Positions 32,430-41,895 of a DNA stretch of 64,000 bases are shown piece after piece. The DNA is from Planctomycetaceae bacterium (lineage in GTDB: Bacteria; Planctomycetota; UBA1135; GCA-002686595), in contig WGMC01000036.1 of assembly GCA_016125265.1 (NCBI GenBank), positions 62,001-126,000 on the forward strand, read 5' to 3'. Under the pieces are notes generated by a model. The model was given only the letters and a program-made list of their open reading frames with translations, had not been told where the DNA came from and made no database searches. The position numbers and the translations under genes were made by a program. The first letter of the stretch is position 1, and each line of letters begins with the position of its first letter.

Positions 32430-33057
32430 GCGCGAGGTGATCACGCGGCTGGGTTTCCTGATGGACAACCGTTTCCCGCTCTACTTCGAGGACACGGACC
32501 TGTTCCGGCGCATCGCGGCGCTGGGCCTGCGGGTCGTGCACCAAGTGCGCGCGGAGGTCCTGCACCACTGGTCCCGCTCCAGCGGCATCGGCGCGGCCTT
32601 CGAGGGCGAACCGCGCCGGCGCCAACTGATCGCGGAGGCCGAGTACTTCCAGAAGTACTACGGCAAGCTCGGCGCGCGGCTCGCCGCCTGGATCACGAAG
32701 AAGGGCGCGGAGTGGGGCGCCAGCGGCGGCAAGCGCCTGCACGTGTGCCGCGAACTCGGTCCCCTGGCGGCGCCGCCGCGCCTCGAGTTCGGCCGCGACT
32801 GCCGCTTCGTGATCGAGGTTGGCCTGGCGCCCAGTTGGCTCCTGTCCGCGGGGCTCGTCGGCGAAGGCTCGGAATGGACCTGTCCGCTCGACACCTGGGA
32901 ATGGTGGTTCGAGGGCCGCTACTTCCTGCGCGCCATCGACCTCGAGACCCGCGAAGTCCTCGGCGCCTGGTCCTTCTTGAAGTGTGTGGCCGGACGCAAC
33001 GACCCGCTGCCCCATCCGGAGTTGGTTGCGCCCGCCCACGCGGAGGGTCCGCGGTGA
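32296..33057 (+). CDS. GT2 glycosyltransferase, C-terminal part (frameshifted gene)
   Basis: Second part of the same glycosyltransferase, read in the next frame from about 32296. It supplies what the N-terminal part lacks: the acceptor-side block DADMLSGCCVFLRREVI, the FPLYFEDTDLFRRIAALGLR motif (ED, catalytic base region of rhamnosyl-type GT2 enzymes) and a C-terminal extension of about 130 residues ending in EGPR. There is no proper start of its own. If the two parts were joined, the enzyme would be about 410 residues. Its stop overlaps the following deacetylase start by four bases. Confidence 0.75.
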   Translation, partial: SNFSLRFAPVLRAYSRRRQRLAAEWWTSAEPIDADMLSGCCVFLRREVITRLGFLMDNRFPLYFEDTDLFRRIAALGLRVVHQVRAEVLHHWSRSSGIGAAFEGEPRRRQLIAEAEYFQKYYGKLGARLAAWITKKGAEWGASGGKRLHVCRELGPLAAPPRLEFGRDCRFVIEVGLAPSWLLSAGLVGEGSEWTCPLDTWEWWFEGRYFLRAIDLETREVLGAWSFLKCVAGRNDPLPHPELVAPAHAEGPR

Positions 33058-33809
33058 AGGGGGCCGAGGCGGAGCGCAGCCCCCTACCGCGCGTGCTGCT
33101 CGCGCCCGAACCCGGGCCCGTGCTCGCGTTCGCGCCGCACCCGGACGACGACGTGCTCGGCGCCGGGCTGACCCTTCGGCTGCACCGGCTCCAGGGCGAC
33201 CCGGTGCGCATGATCGTCGTGTACGACGGGGCACTCGGGCGTCTGGGCGGGACACGCGCGGAGGGCGAGGAGCGCGAAGCGCTCGTGCGCCTGCGGCGCG
33301 AGGAGTCCCTCGCCGGCGGTCGGATCCTGGGTGTCCTCGACTACGAATTTTGGAACTACCCCGAGGGCCATCTGCCCGGACCCGCGGACCTGACCGCCGC
33401 CGCCGAGCGAGTGGCCGAGGTGGTGCGGCGCGACGCGCCGGCCACGGTCTACGCGCCGTGGGTGGGGGAGCAGCACGTGGACCACCACGCCCTCGGCCGC
33501 GCGGTGCGGCTCGGGCTCGCCCTGGCGGGGTTTCGCGGCACGGCCCTCGGCTACGAGGTGTGGAGTCCGCTGCAGCCCACGCTGGTGGTGGACGTGAGCG
33601 CGGCGTACGAGGAGAAGGCCCGCGCCCTCGCCGCCCACCGCTCCCAGACGGTGGACACGGACCTCGTGCACATGGTGCGCGGACTGAACGCGCACCGGAG
33701 TTTGTACTTGCCGAAGGGTTCGCGGTACGGCGAGGCGTTCGCGCCCCTGGGAGCGCCGCACCCCGACGACGCGGCCCTGATCGCGGGGCGCGCGCCGGCC
33801 GGCGGGTAG
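33054..33809 (+). CDS. PIG-L/LmbE family deacetylase
   Basis: Zinc-dependent N-deacetylase of 251 residues, of the family that removes acetyl from GlcNAc-type sugars. The metal motif is APHPDDD near residue 27 (PHPDDE in most members, so the last residue is Asp here), and the second metal site is HVDHH. The GTG start overlaps the GT2 stop (GTGA). Context suggests deacetylation of an amino sugar in the exported glycan. The neighbouring fusion protein carries a second domain of this family. Confidence 0.87.
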   Translation: MKGAEAERSPLPRVLLAPEPGPVLAFAPHPDDDVLGAGLTLRLHRLQGDPVRMIVVYDGALGRLGGTRAEGEEREALVRLRREESLAGGRILGVLDYEFWNYPEGHLPGPADLTAAAERVAEVVRRDAPATVYAPWVGEQHVDHHALGRAVRLGLALAGFRGTALGYEVWSPLQPTLVVDVSAAYEEKARALAAHRSQTVDTDLVHMVRGLNAHRSLYLPKGSRYGEAFAPLGAPHPDDAALIAGRAPAGG

Positions 33810-33828
33810 GATCCGCCCCCATTCCGCC

Positions 33829-35550
33829 ATGAAGGCCCTCTTCCCCCCGTTGCTCGACTTCGCCAGCTTGCCCCGGCGTGTGCTCGTGGTCGCGCCCCAT
33901 GCGGACGACGAAGTCTTCGGTTGTGGCGGCATGTTGGCCCTGCACGGCCGGAGGGGCGACACGGTGCGTGTGGTCATCCTGACGGACGGCGCCGCGGGCG
34001 ATCCGGGCGGCCACGAGGCGGACCTCGCGCAGGTGCGCCGCGCGGAGTCCCTGGCTGCGGGCGCGGTCCTTTGCGCCGCGGAACACCGGTTCCTGGGGTT
34101 GCCCGACGGCGGGCTCTCGCAGGCCGCGGAGTTGGAGCAGCGGCTCGCGGCGGAACTGGCCGACTTCGCGCCGGAACTGGTGTATGGACCCTCGCCGCAG
34201 GAACAGCATCCCGACCATCGGGCGGCGAGTCGGGCGCTGCTCGCGGCCCTCGCCGCGGGGCCCGAACGGCGAGTGTTGCTGTACGGGGTCAACGCGCAGG
34301 TGACGGCGGGTGCACTCTTCGACACGAGCTCCGTGTGGGAGACCAAACTCGACGCGATCCGCTGCTTCGCGAGCCAACTGCGCTACCACGACTTCGTGAC
34401 CAAAGCCGAGGCGGTCGACCGCTCGCGCACCGTCAACATCGAGGACCAGGCGGTGCGCACGGTCGAGGGGTTCGCGGATCTCTCCAGTTCGGGTGTGCTG
34501 GCGTACGAGCGCGCCGTCGCGGCCCTACTGGACGCCGTGGCCGGACCGGGCCACGGATTGCAACCCGCGGTGGACGTGCTTCCTTCCGGGCCAGCAAGAA
34601 CCGCTCGGTCCAGCGCGGCCGACCGCGGTCTGCCCGGCACCACGGCGGTGATCTCCACCTGGAACAAGGCCGGCGACGTGCTCGCCAACCTGGACGCCAT
34701 CGAGGCCCAGAGCCTGCCCTTCGACGAGATCGTGGTCGTCGACAACGCGAGCAGCGACGACACCGTGCGCCGCATCACCGCGGCCCATCCGCGTGTGCGC
34801 CTGATCGTGATGCCGCACGACCGCTACGGCGCCTGCGAGACCTTCAACATCGGCTTCGCGTCGGTGCGCACGCCGCTGACGGCGATCCTCGACGACGACG
34901 TGGTGCTCCCGCCGGAATGGCTCGAGAAGACCACGCTGCGGTTGCTCGCGGAGCCCAAGAGCACTGCCATCGTCTCGACGAAGGTGGTCGAGCCGGGGAT
35001 GCCAGAGAGTTACCGCCTGTCGCCCGAGGTGAACGAAGAGCGCTACATGAGCACCTTCCGCGGGTGCTCCAGCCTGGCGCGCAGCGACGCCCTGCGCGAG
35101 GCTGGCTACTACGACGAGCGCCTTTTCATCTACGGCAACGAGCGCGACCTGACCTGCCGGCTCTTGAACCTCGGCTACCGGGTGCTGTCCTACCCCGAGG
35201 TGGAGACGTTCCACCGCACGCCGTTCGGGATCAAGATGGGCAAACGCAGCCTCTACTACCACGCGCGCAACGCCTTCTTGGGCATGCTCAAGTACGCGCC
35301 GCTGCCGGACCTCGTGGCGCTGCCTTTCCTGGCGTTCTCGAAGGTGTTGCTGCGCTCCTCGAAGGACGAGGAGAGCGGCACCGTTGCGGTGGCCGTCGGC
35401 ACCATCGGCATCGGCCGCAGCGTGCGCGAGACCAAGGGCGCCTGGTGGGTGCTGGTCAAGGCCGGCGCCAGTGTGCTCTGGAACGTGCCCTACTGCCTGC
35501 GCCGCCGCCAGCCGGTGCGCTCGCCCGACTTCGAGCTGCCGCTCCATTGA
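33829..35550 (+). CDS. Fusion of PIG-L deacetylase and GT2 glycosyltransferase
   Basis: Bifunctional protein of 573 residues. Residues 1-240 are a PIG-L/LmbE deacetylase with VAPHADDEVFGCGG (His-x-Asp-Asp-Glu zinc site) and QEQHPDH. After a linker of about 25 residues, residues 265-500 are a family 2 glycosyltransferase: AVISTWNKAGDVL, IVVVDNASSDDTV, AILDDDVVLPPEW (acid metal motif) and YGNERDLTCRLLNLGYRV. A C-terminal stretch rich in hydrophobic residues may bind the membrane surface. Two steps that act in turn on one sugar, transfer then deacetylation, would be neatly combined. Both halves appear intact. Confidence 0.9.
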   Translation: MKALFPPLLDFASLPRRVLVVAPHADDEVFGCGGMLALHGRRGDTVRVVILTDGAAGDPGGHEADLAQVRRAESLAAGAVLCAAEHRFLGLPDGGLSQAAELEQRLAAELADFAPELVYGPSPQEQHPDHRAASRALLAALAAGPERRVLLYGVNAQVTAGALFDTSSVWETKLDAIRCFASQLRYHDFVTKAEAVDRSRTVNIEDQAVRTVEGFADLSSSGVLAYERAVAALLDAVAGPGHGLQPAVDVLPSGPARTARSSAADRGLPGTTAVISTWNKAGDVLANLDAIEAQSLPFDEIVVVDNASSDDTVRRITAAHPRVRLIVMPHDRYGACETFNIGFASVRTPLTAILDDDVVLPPEWLEKTTLRLLAEPKSTAIVSTKVVEPGMPESYRLSPEVNEERYMSTFRGCSSLARSDALREAGYYDERLFIYGNERDLTCRLLNLGYRVLSYPEVETFHRTPFGIKMGKRSLYYHARNAFLGMLKYAPLPDLVALPFLAFSKVLLRSSKDEESGTVAVAVGTIGIGRSVRETKGAWWVLVKAGASVLWNVPYCLRRRQPVRSPDFELPLH

Positions 35551-36641
35551 CCGTCTCATTACAGCCCCGGCCCGCGCGCGTGGCCGCGATCAGCGCCGTG
35601 GTGTGCAACTACAACGGCGAGGCGTACTTGACTGCCTGCTTGGACGCGCTGCTCGCCGAGGGCCCCGCGCTCGCGGAGATCGTCGTCGTCGACAACGGGT
35701 CCACCGACGGCAGCCTGGAGCTGGTGCGGACGCGCTACCCGGGTGTGCGGCTCGTCGAGATGGGCCACAACGCAGGGCCCGGGGCCGCGCGCAACGCCGG
35801 GATGCGCGCCGCGACGCAGCGCTTCGTGCTGGCGGTCGACAACGACGCGGAGCTCGTGCCGGGAGCCCTCGCGCGCCTCGTGCAGGCGCTGGAGGACACA
35901 CCCGAGGCGGTTTTGGTCCAGCCGCGCAGTGTGCTGGCGCACGAGCCCCAAACCGTGCACTACGACGGGGCCGCGTTCCACTACGTGGGGCTCTTCAGCC
36001 TGCGCAACTTCTACCGCCCGCTCCGCGAGGCCGAAGGTGAAGGGGTCGTGCCCGTCGACGGTTTTGTGTCCATCTGCGGCCTGATGGACCGCGACGCCGT
36101 GCTGGACGCGGGCGGCTACGACGAGAGTTTTTTCATCCTGTTCGAGGACTACGACCTGTCCCTGCGGCTGCGGCTGATGGGCTACCGCATCGTGTCCGCC
36201 GAACACGCGCTCTGCCTGCACCGCGGCGGCACCCCCGGCATCAGCTTCCGCGCATCCAACTACCCCTCGCGCCGGGCGTACTTCCACAGCCGCAATCGCT
36301 GGCTGCTCCTCGTCAAGAACCACCGCTGGCGCACCCTGCTGCTGTCGGCGCCGGGAATCCTCGTGTACGAGTGTTTCTGGCTGGCGTTCGCGGTCTCGCG
36401 CGGTCATACCCTGGTGCACCTGCGCGGCAAACTGGCGTTCCTGCGCCGGTTGCCACAGGCCCTGCGCCTGCGCCGGGCGATCCAAAGCCGCCGCCGGGTC
36501 GAGGACCACGCGCTGCTCGTCGGCGGTCCCCTGACCCTGTCGCCGCAGCTCGTCGCGCGGCCCTTCGCCCGCTCGGTGGCGGGGGCGCTCTCCACCTGCC
36601 TCGAACACTGGTGGCGCCTCGTGCGTCCGTTGGTGCCCTGA
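35547..36641 (+). CDS. GT2 family glycosyltransferase
   Basis: Family 2 glycosyltransferase of 364 residues. The TTG start overlaps the preceding stop (TTGA); longer in-frame sequence upstream overlaps the fusion gene and is not coding. Motifs in order: AVVCNYNGEAYL, IVVVDNGSTDGS, LAVDNDAELVPG and the acceptor block FILFEDYDLSLRLRLMGYRI, a rhamnosyltransferase-like layout. Two hydrophobic stretches near residues 250-280 suggest association with the inner membrane face. Substrate unknown. Confidence 0.9.
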   Translation: MTVSLQPRPARVAAISAVVCNYNGEAYLTACLDALLAEGPALAEIVVVDNGSTDGSLELVRTRYPGVRLVEMGHNAGPGAARNAGMRAATQRFVLAVDNDAELVPGALARLVQALEDTPEAVLVQPRSVLAHEPQTVHYDGAAFHYVGLFSLRNFYRPLREAEGEGVVPVDGFVSICGLMDRDAVLDAGGYDESFFILFEDYDLSLRLRLMGYRIVSAEHALCLHRGGTPGISFRASNYPSRRAYFHSRNRWLLLVKNHRWRTLLLSAPGILVYECFWLAFAVSRGHTLVHLRGKLAFLRRLPQALRLRRAIQSRRRVEDHALLVGGPLTLSPQLVARPFARSVAGALSTCLEHWWRLVRPLVP

Positions 36642-36644
36642 ACC

Positions 36645-38123
36645 ATGCGTGTCCTCCTCGTCAGCCACGACTTCCTGCCCCTGCATCCCGCGGGCACGGA
36701 GATCTACACCTGGCAGTTGGGCCGGCGCCTGCAGCGGCTCGGCCATGAGGTGCACGTCTTCACGACCGAGAAGGACATCTCTCGGCCCAATCTGTCGTTG
36801 CACCGGCGCGAGTGGGGCGGCCTCGCCGTTCACGAGCTGACGAACAACCTCTTCTACACGAGCTTCCGCGAGACCTGGGACTACCCGCCCGCGGCGGAGG
36901 TGTTCGGACGCTTCCTCGATGAGCTCCGACCCGACGTGGTGCACTTCATGCACCTCATGTACTTGTCCGTGGGCTGCGTCGAAGAGAGCGCCGCGCGCAA
37001 CCTGCCGGTCTTCTTCACGCTGCACGACTACTGGCTGCAGTGCCCGCGTTTCGGTCAGCGCGTGCACGCGGACCGCTCCATTTGCCACGCCATCGACTTC
37101 GGCCGCTGCGGTTCGTGCCTGTCGAGCTTCAAGTTCGCCCAGACGCGTGTGGAGCGCGGCCTCGCCAAGGTGGTCGAGCGTGTGCGCGGTTGGACCGGCG
37201 TCGACCTCGGCCCCTTGGCGCGCGGTGCGCGCGGCCGCTGGGCCCGGCGTCGCTCCCAGGCGATCGCCGCCTCGCGCGCCCAGCGCCTGCACACGGCGCC
37301 ACCCAAGCTTCGCACCGGCCAAGGCGCGCCCGCGCCCGCCAGCGCGTCGTTCGGACCGGAGGCCGCGGCCCTCGCGCACGGTGTGGCGGAGCGCGACGCC
37401 GCCCTGCGGCAACGGCTCGTGCCGATCGTCGACCAGTTCATCGCGCCCAGCCGTTTCCTGCGCCAGAGTTTCATCGCCTGGGGCCTGCCGGAAGAACGGG
37501 TGCTCTCCATGCGCACCGGCATCGATCTCGAGGCCTTCGCGCGCATCGAGCGCAAACCCTCCGAGCGGCTTCGTGTGGCGTTCATCGGCACCGTGGTCGA
37601 ACACAAGGGTGTGCACGTGTTGTTGCGCGCGTGGCGGCTCCTGCCCGCGGAACTGCGCAAACGCGCGGAGCTCGTCGTGCACGGCCCCCTGCAACACCAG
37701 CCGGACTACCAGAGTCTGGTCCGCGCCCTCGCCGAGTCGGCGGGAGCGAGGCTCCTCGGTCCGCTCGACCGCGGCGACGTGCCCCAGGCCCTGGCGGAGA
37801 CGGACCTCCTCGTGGTGCCCAGCGTGTGGTACGAGAACTCGCCGCTCATCATCCTCGAGGCCCTGGCTACTCGCACGCCGCTGCTCGTGTCGAACCTCGG
37901 CGGCATGGCGGAGCTGGTCGAGGACGGCGTGACTGGTTATCACTTCCGGGTCGGCAGCGAGGAGGATCTGGCGCGCCAACTGCAGTTCCTGCTCGCGAAC
38001 CCCGAGGGGCTCGCGTCCCTCTACCCCGAGGGTCGAACGGTGCGCGACGTGGGGGAGGACGCCCAGGATCTGGCGCACCTGTACACTCTGGCCATCGAGC
38101 GCCGCACGCGGCCCACACCATGA
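36645..38123 (+). CDS. GT4 family glycosyltransferase (1)
   Basis: Retaining glycosyltransferase of the GT-B fold, 492 residues. N-domain start SHDFLPLHPAGTEIYTWQLG, with the donor-side GT4 block AFIGTVVEHKGVHVLLRAW and the E-x7-E-like region LVVPSVWYENSPLIILEALA. Between the two Rossmann domains, after HDYWLQCPR, is a cysteine group (ICHAIDFGRCGSC), followed by an Arg/Ala-rich insert of about 100 residues. The next two genes are related enzymes with the same cysteine group. Start ATG four bases after the GT2 gene. Confidence 0.9.
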   Translation: MRVLLVSHDFLPLHPAGTEIYTWQLGRRLQRLGHEVHVFTTEKDISRPNLSLHRREWGGLAVHELTNNLFYTSFRETWDYPPAAEVFGRFLDELRPDVVHFMHLMYLSVGCVEESAARNLPVFFTLHDYWLQCPRFGQRVHADRSICHAIDFGRCGSCLSSFKFAQTRVERGLAKVVERVRGWTGVDLGPLARGARGRWARRRSQAIAASRAQRLHTAPPKLRTGQGAPAPASASFGPEAAALAHGVAERDAALRQRLVPIVDQFIAPSRFLRQSFIAWGLPEERVLSMRTGIDLEAFARIERKPSERLRVAFIGTVVEHKGVHVLLRAWRLLPAELRKRAELVVHGPLQHQPDYQSLVRALAESAGARLLGPLDRGDVPQALAETDLLVVPSVWYENSPLIILEALATRTPLLVSNLGGMAELVEDGVTGYHFRVGSEEDLARQLQFLLANPEGLASLYPEGRTVRDVGEDAQDLAHLYTLAIERRTRPTP

Positions 38124-39577
38124 GGATCCTGATCGTCGCCCACGGTTACCCCCCCGAACTGGTGGGGGGCACGGAGAACGCCGCCGCTGCCCTGGCCAGG
38201 GCCCTGGCGGCGCGCGGTCACGAGGTCGGTGTGTTCGCGGGCACGTTGGAGCTGCGTTCGCCCCCGGAACTCTCGCGCGCGGATGACGTCGATCCGCTGA
38301 CGGGCGCGCGCTTTCCCGTGTGGCGCGCGCACCGCGGAGACCTCTACTTCGACCACTGGCAGAAGTCGAACAGCGCCCACGTGCGCGCCCTGTTCCGCGA
38401 AGTGCTCGCGGACTTCCTGCCCGACGTCGTGCACGTGCACCACTGGATCCGGTTGACGCGGGACCTGGTCGCGACCGCCGCGCGTGCGGGTGTGCCCGCC
38501 GTCGCCACCTTGCACGACCTCTGGAGCACCTGCCTGATCGCGTTCCGCGTGCGGCCAGACACCAAGGAGTTCTGCGAGGCACCGCTCGCGCCCGACCCGT
38601 GCATCGACTGCGCGAACCACATCCCGCCGCGCACGCCGTGGGTGCCGCGGGAGCAACTCGTGATGGAGCTCTACCAGCGCCGCGCGGACCTGGTGCGCGA
38701 GCTGTCCCTGGCGCGCGCCGTCCTCGCGCCCAGCGTGGCCCACGCGCGCACCGTCGACCTGTTCCTCGGCCGCAATCCGGAGGACATGCCGCTGGTCGTC
38801 GTGCCGCCGGGGCGCGAACTTCCGCTGCGCCGGCCCGAGCCGCTCGCGGCGCCCGGCGAGATGCAGCCCCTGGTGCTCGCCGCGTGGGGGCACCTGGCGC
38901 CGCTCAAGGGCTACGACCTGTTGCTCGAGGCGCTCGAGATCCTGGGCGCCGGCGACCGTGTGCAGTTGGAGATCGCGGGCGGCGAGGTGGATGCGGAACA
39001 CGCGGCCTCGCTCCACGCGCGCGCCGACCGGCGGCCGGGCGGCAGCGAAGTGCGTTTCCACGGGCCGTTCGACGCGGCCAAGTTGGATCGCGAGCCGGTG
39101 TCGCAGGCCCACCTCATGGTCAGCGGGACGCGCGCGCACGAGTCCTGGGGCATGGTGGTGGACGAGGCGCTGACCCTCGGGCTGCCGTGTGTGTTGCCGC
39201 GTTCCGGCGCATTCGTGGAGCGCGCCGCGGAGGCGGCAGCGCGCCACGCGCCGGGCTGGGCGCTGCTCTACGAACGCGGCGACGCGCACTCCCTCGCGGC
39301 TGCCCTGCGGCGTGTGCTCGACGAACCGGAGTTGCTCGGCGCGCTGCGCGGCGCCCTGCCGCCCGCGGAACTCGCGGCGCCGAGTTTGATGGCCCACGTG
39401 GACGCCACGCTGAAGGCCTACCACGTGGCACTCGAACGGGGCGCGCCGGTGCTGCCCGCGGTGCCTTGGTTCCAAGAGCGGATGGAAGCGGCCGCCGAGC
39501 GCGACTGGGACCGACGCTTGGCCCAGTCCTCGGGCGAGGCGCTGGGTCTTGTGCCCGAATCGAAGGGAGGTGCCTAG
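38120..39577 (+). CDS. GT4 family glycosyltransferase (2)
   Basis: Second GT4 enzyme, 485 residues, ATG overlapping the preceding stop (ATGA). MRILIVAHGYPPELVGGTEN opens the N-domain; HDLWSTC, then FCEAPLAPDPCIDCANH, form the cysteine group. The C-domain has HLAPLKGYDLLLEALEI and SGTRAHESWGMVVDEALTLG, the E-x7-E position. Related to its neighbours but clearly diverged, so not a recent duplicate. Confidence 0.9.
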   Translation: MRILIVAHGYPPELVGGTENAAAALARALAARGHEVGVFAGTLELRSPPELSRADDVDPLTGARFPVWRAHRGDLYFDHWQKSNSAHVRALFREVLADFLPDVVHVHHWIRLTRDLVATAARAGVPAVATLHDLWSTCLIAFRVRPDTKEFCEAPLAPDPCIDCANHIPPRTPWVPREQLVMELYQRRADLVRELSLARAVLAPSVAHARTVDLFLGRNPEDMPLVVVPPGRELPLRRPEPLAAPGEMQPLVLAAWGHLAPLKGYDLLLEALEILGAGDRVQLEIAGGEVDAEHAASLHARADRRPGGSEVRFHGPFDAAKLDREPVSQAHLMVSGTRAHESWGMVVDEALTLGLPCVLPRSGAFVERAAEAAARHAPGWALLYERGDAHSLAAALRRVLDEPELLGALRGALPPAELAAPSLMAHVDATLKAYHVALERGAPVLPAVPWFQERMEAAAERDWDRRLAQSSGEALGLVPESKGGA

Positions 39578-40900
39578 TTGAAGATCTTCGTTGTCGTGCA
39601 CGACTACTTGCCCGAGCACATCGGCGGCACTGAGCTGCACGCGCACCAGATGGCCATCGAGATGGGCCGGCGCGGGCACGACGTCACGGCGCTCTTCACC
39701 GAGCGGGACACCTCCCGGGCCGAGGGCGACGTGCGTGTGGGCGAGTTGGACGGCGTGCGCACGGTCGAACTCGTGCACCAGCGCGAGTTCGAGGACCTGC
39801 GCGGCAGCTTCGAGCACCCGCGCGCCGAAGCGCTGCTCGGCAAACTGCTCGCCGAGGAGAAACCCGACCTCGTGCACTTCCAGCACCTCGCGTTCTGGGG
39901 GCCCAACTGCGTTTCGATGGCGCGGCGTTCCGGCGCGGCGGTGGTGTACACGGCCCACGACTACGGTTCGCTTTGCGCAGGCGGCACCCTGCTGACACGC
40001 GCGGGCGACCTGTGCGCCGCGAGCCGCGGCGGAAACTGCCACGACTGCATCGCGCACCTGCCGCTCGTTCCCGAAGCGTGGCGCGGCAGTCTGGGTTCCC
40101 ATCGGCCGGCCCCGGACCGCGACACGCTGCTGGCCGTGGCCGCCCAAACGCGCCGTTTCCAGTACCGCCAGGGTGTGCAGTACGCGCAGAAGGTCGTGTG
40201 CCCGTCCCACTTCCTCGGGGACCTGCTCGTCGAGAACGGCGTGCTGCGCCGCGATCAAGTCGTCGTGATGAAGGCCGGTTACCCGGGCCCGACGCTGCCT
40301 CCGCGCCCGCGCCGGGACGGCACGCTGCGCATCGGCTACGTGGGTGGGCTCTATCCCTCGAAGGGTGTGCACGTGCTGTGCGACGCCTACGCGCGCATTC
40401 CCGAAACCCGCGTCGGCGAGAAGGGGCCCGAGCTGCATCTCTTCGGAGTGCTCGAGTGGTTCCCCGACTACGTGCGCGAACTGCGCGGCCTGGTGGAGGG
40501 CCGCAAGGCCACCTTCCACGGGCGGTTCGACCCCGCGGACGTCGATGCGGTGTTCGCCGAGGTCGACTTGATCGTCGTGCCGAGCATTTGGTTCGAGAAC
40601 CAGCCGATCACGATCCAAGAGGCGTTCCGCCTCGGGCTGCCCGTGTTGGCAACGGATCTCGGCGGCATGGCCGAAGCGGTGCGCCACGGTGTCGACGGCC
40701 TTTTGTTCGAGCGCGGCTCCGCTGCCCAACTCGCGGGGCGTTTGACACAACTGGACGGGGACCGCGAGCTGCTGCAGCAGTTGGGCGCGGGGCGTCCGAA
40801 GGTGCCCACCCTGGGCGAGATCGCCGATGAACTCGAAACCCTCTACCAGGGCTGCCTCGCCGACTTGCGGCGCGCGCCGACGGACGCCGCGCGGAGCTAG
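39578..40900 (+). CDS. GT4 family glycosyltransferase (3)
   Basis: Third tandem GT4 enzyme, 440 residues, starting at a TTG directly after the preceding stop. MKIFVVVHDYLPEHIGGTEL, the cysteine group (LCAASRGGNCHDC), YVGGLYPSKGVHVLCDAY and VPSIWFENQPITIQEAFRLG match its two neighbours. Last gene of the polysaccharide locus. Three such enzymes in a row suggest three successive additions to one glycan; this is inference. Confidence 0.9.
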   Translation: MKIFVVVHDYLPEHIGGTELHAHQMAIEMGRRGHDVTALFTERDTSRAEGDVRVGELDGVRTVELVHQREFEDLRGSFEHPRAEALLGKLLAEEKPDLVHFQHLAFWGPNCVSMARRSGAAVVYTAHDYGSLCAGGTLLTRAGDLCAASRGGNCHDCIAHLPLVPEAWRGSLGSHRPAPDRDTLLAVAAQTRRFQYRQGVQYAQKVVCPSHFLGDLLVENGVLRRDQVVVMKAGYPGPTLPPRPRRDGTLRIGYVGGLYPSKGVHVLCDAYARIPETRVGEKGPELHLFGVLEWFPDYVRELRGLVEGRKATFHGRFDPADVDAVFAEVDLIVVPSIWFENQPITIQEAFRLGLPVLATDLGGMAEAVRHGVDGLLFERGSAAQLAGRLTQLDGDRELLQQLGAGRPKVPTLGEIADELETLYQGCLADLRRAPTDAARS

Positions 40901-40904
40901 AACC

Positions 40905-41843
40905 ATGGCCAACTCCCGCATTCGCCCGCTGCTCCTGGGCCTCCTACTTTGCGCCGGTTGCGCCACGTCGGACCCCACGCCGAAGCCCGCGCCGCTCGTC
41001 AAGTTCTCCAGTGTGGACGCGACCTACGCGGACCTGCTCGTCGCCTACGGCAAGGGCGGTGAGGTTTGGGAGGAAGCGCGCGCGGGGGCCATCGCCGCGC
41101 GCGAGGCCGGCGATCCGCGCCAGGAGCGGTTTCTGATCGACAATCTGCTCCTCGAGATGGTGCGCGCCTACCAGTCGGGTGCACTCGACACGGCGCTCCA
41201 CCGCGAGGGCCCCTTCGAACGCGCGCAGATGGAGTTGGCGCGTTTTGGGCCCAGCGCGGTGCCGTTCCTGGTCGAGATGGTGGCGTCGAAGGACGGTGTG
41301 CTCGCATTCCTCGGCGACCACACCCTGCGGCTGATGGGACCCGACGCGGCGCTGCCCAGCCTGCCGCTCCTCGACAACAGCCGCCACGGCGTGCGCCTGC
41401 GCGGCGCCGAGCTACTGGGCGCCTTGCCCACGGGATCGGAGGGCGACGAGGAGATCCAGCGCCGACTCGAAACCACCGCGGAAAGCGACAGCAACTGGAT
41501 GGTGCGCGCGCAGGCGACGCGAGCCTATGCCCGTCGGGCGGCCGCGTTCGAGCCCAAGTCGCCGGAGCGCGAGCGGGCCCGGTTGCACCTGGAACGCGCC
41601 CTCGACGACGCGGATCCCGCCGTGTCGAAGGAGGCCATCGACGGATTGGCGCTGCTCGGCGATCGGCGCTCGGTGGTCCCGCTGCTCGGCCTCTGGGCCC
41701 GTCTCGAGCGGAACCACAGCCAGGATCCGGTGCAGTCGCACCGCGACTACCTGGCGCGCCGAGCGGCCATCGAGGCGGCCCTCGCGTCCATCACCGGCGA
41801 GCCCCGCCGGCAACCGCTCGACGAGTGGCGCAGACGGCTGTAG
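40905..41843 (+). CDS. Predicted lipoprotein with HEAT-like repeats
   Basis: 312-residue envelope protein of unknown role. The ATG gives a short signal peptide with a lipobox-like LCAGC (C19). From about residue 95 helical repeats of 30-40 residues follow (GPSAVPFLVEMVASKDG, HGVRLRGAELLGALP, DPAVSKEAIDGLALLGDRRS), typical of HEAT or ARM scaffolds. The gene starts four bases after the GT4 gene, but function in glycan synthesis is not evident. Confidence 0.72.
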   Translation: MANSRIRPLLLGLLLCAGCATSDPTPKPAPLVKFSSVDATYADLLVAYGKGGEVWEEARAGAIAAREAGDPRQERFLIDNLLLEMVRAYQSGALDTALHREGPFERAQMELARFGPSAVPFLVEMVASKDGVLAFLGDHTLRLMGPDAALPSLPLLDNSRHGVRLRGAELLGALPTGSEGDEEIQRRLETTAESDSNWMVRAQATRAYARRAAAFEPKSPERERARLHLERALDDADPAVSKEAIDGLALLGDRRSVVPLLGLWARLERNHSQDPVQSHRDYLARRAAIEAALASITGEPRRQPLDEWRRRL

Positions 41844-41895
41844 GCGCCCTCGCGCGCGCGAAATGGCGCGGCTCGGCGGTATGCTCAGGGCCGCA

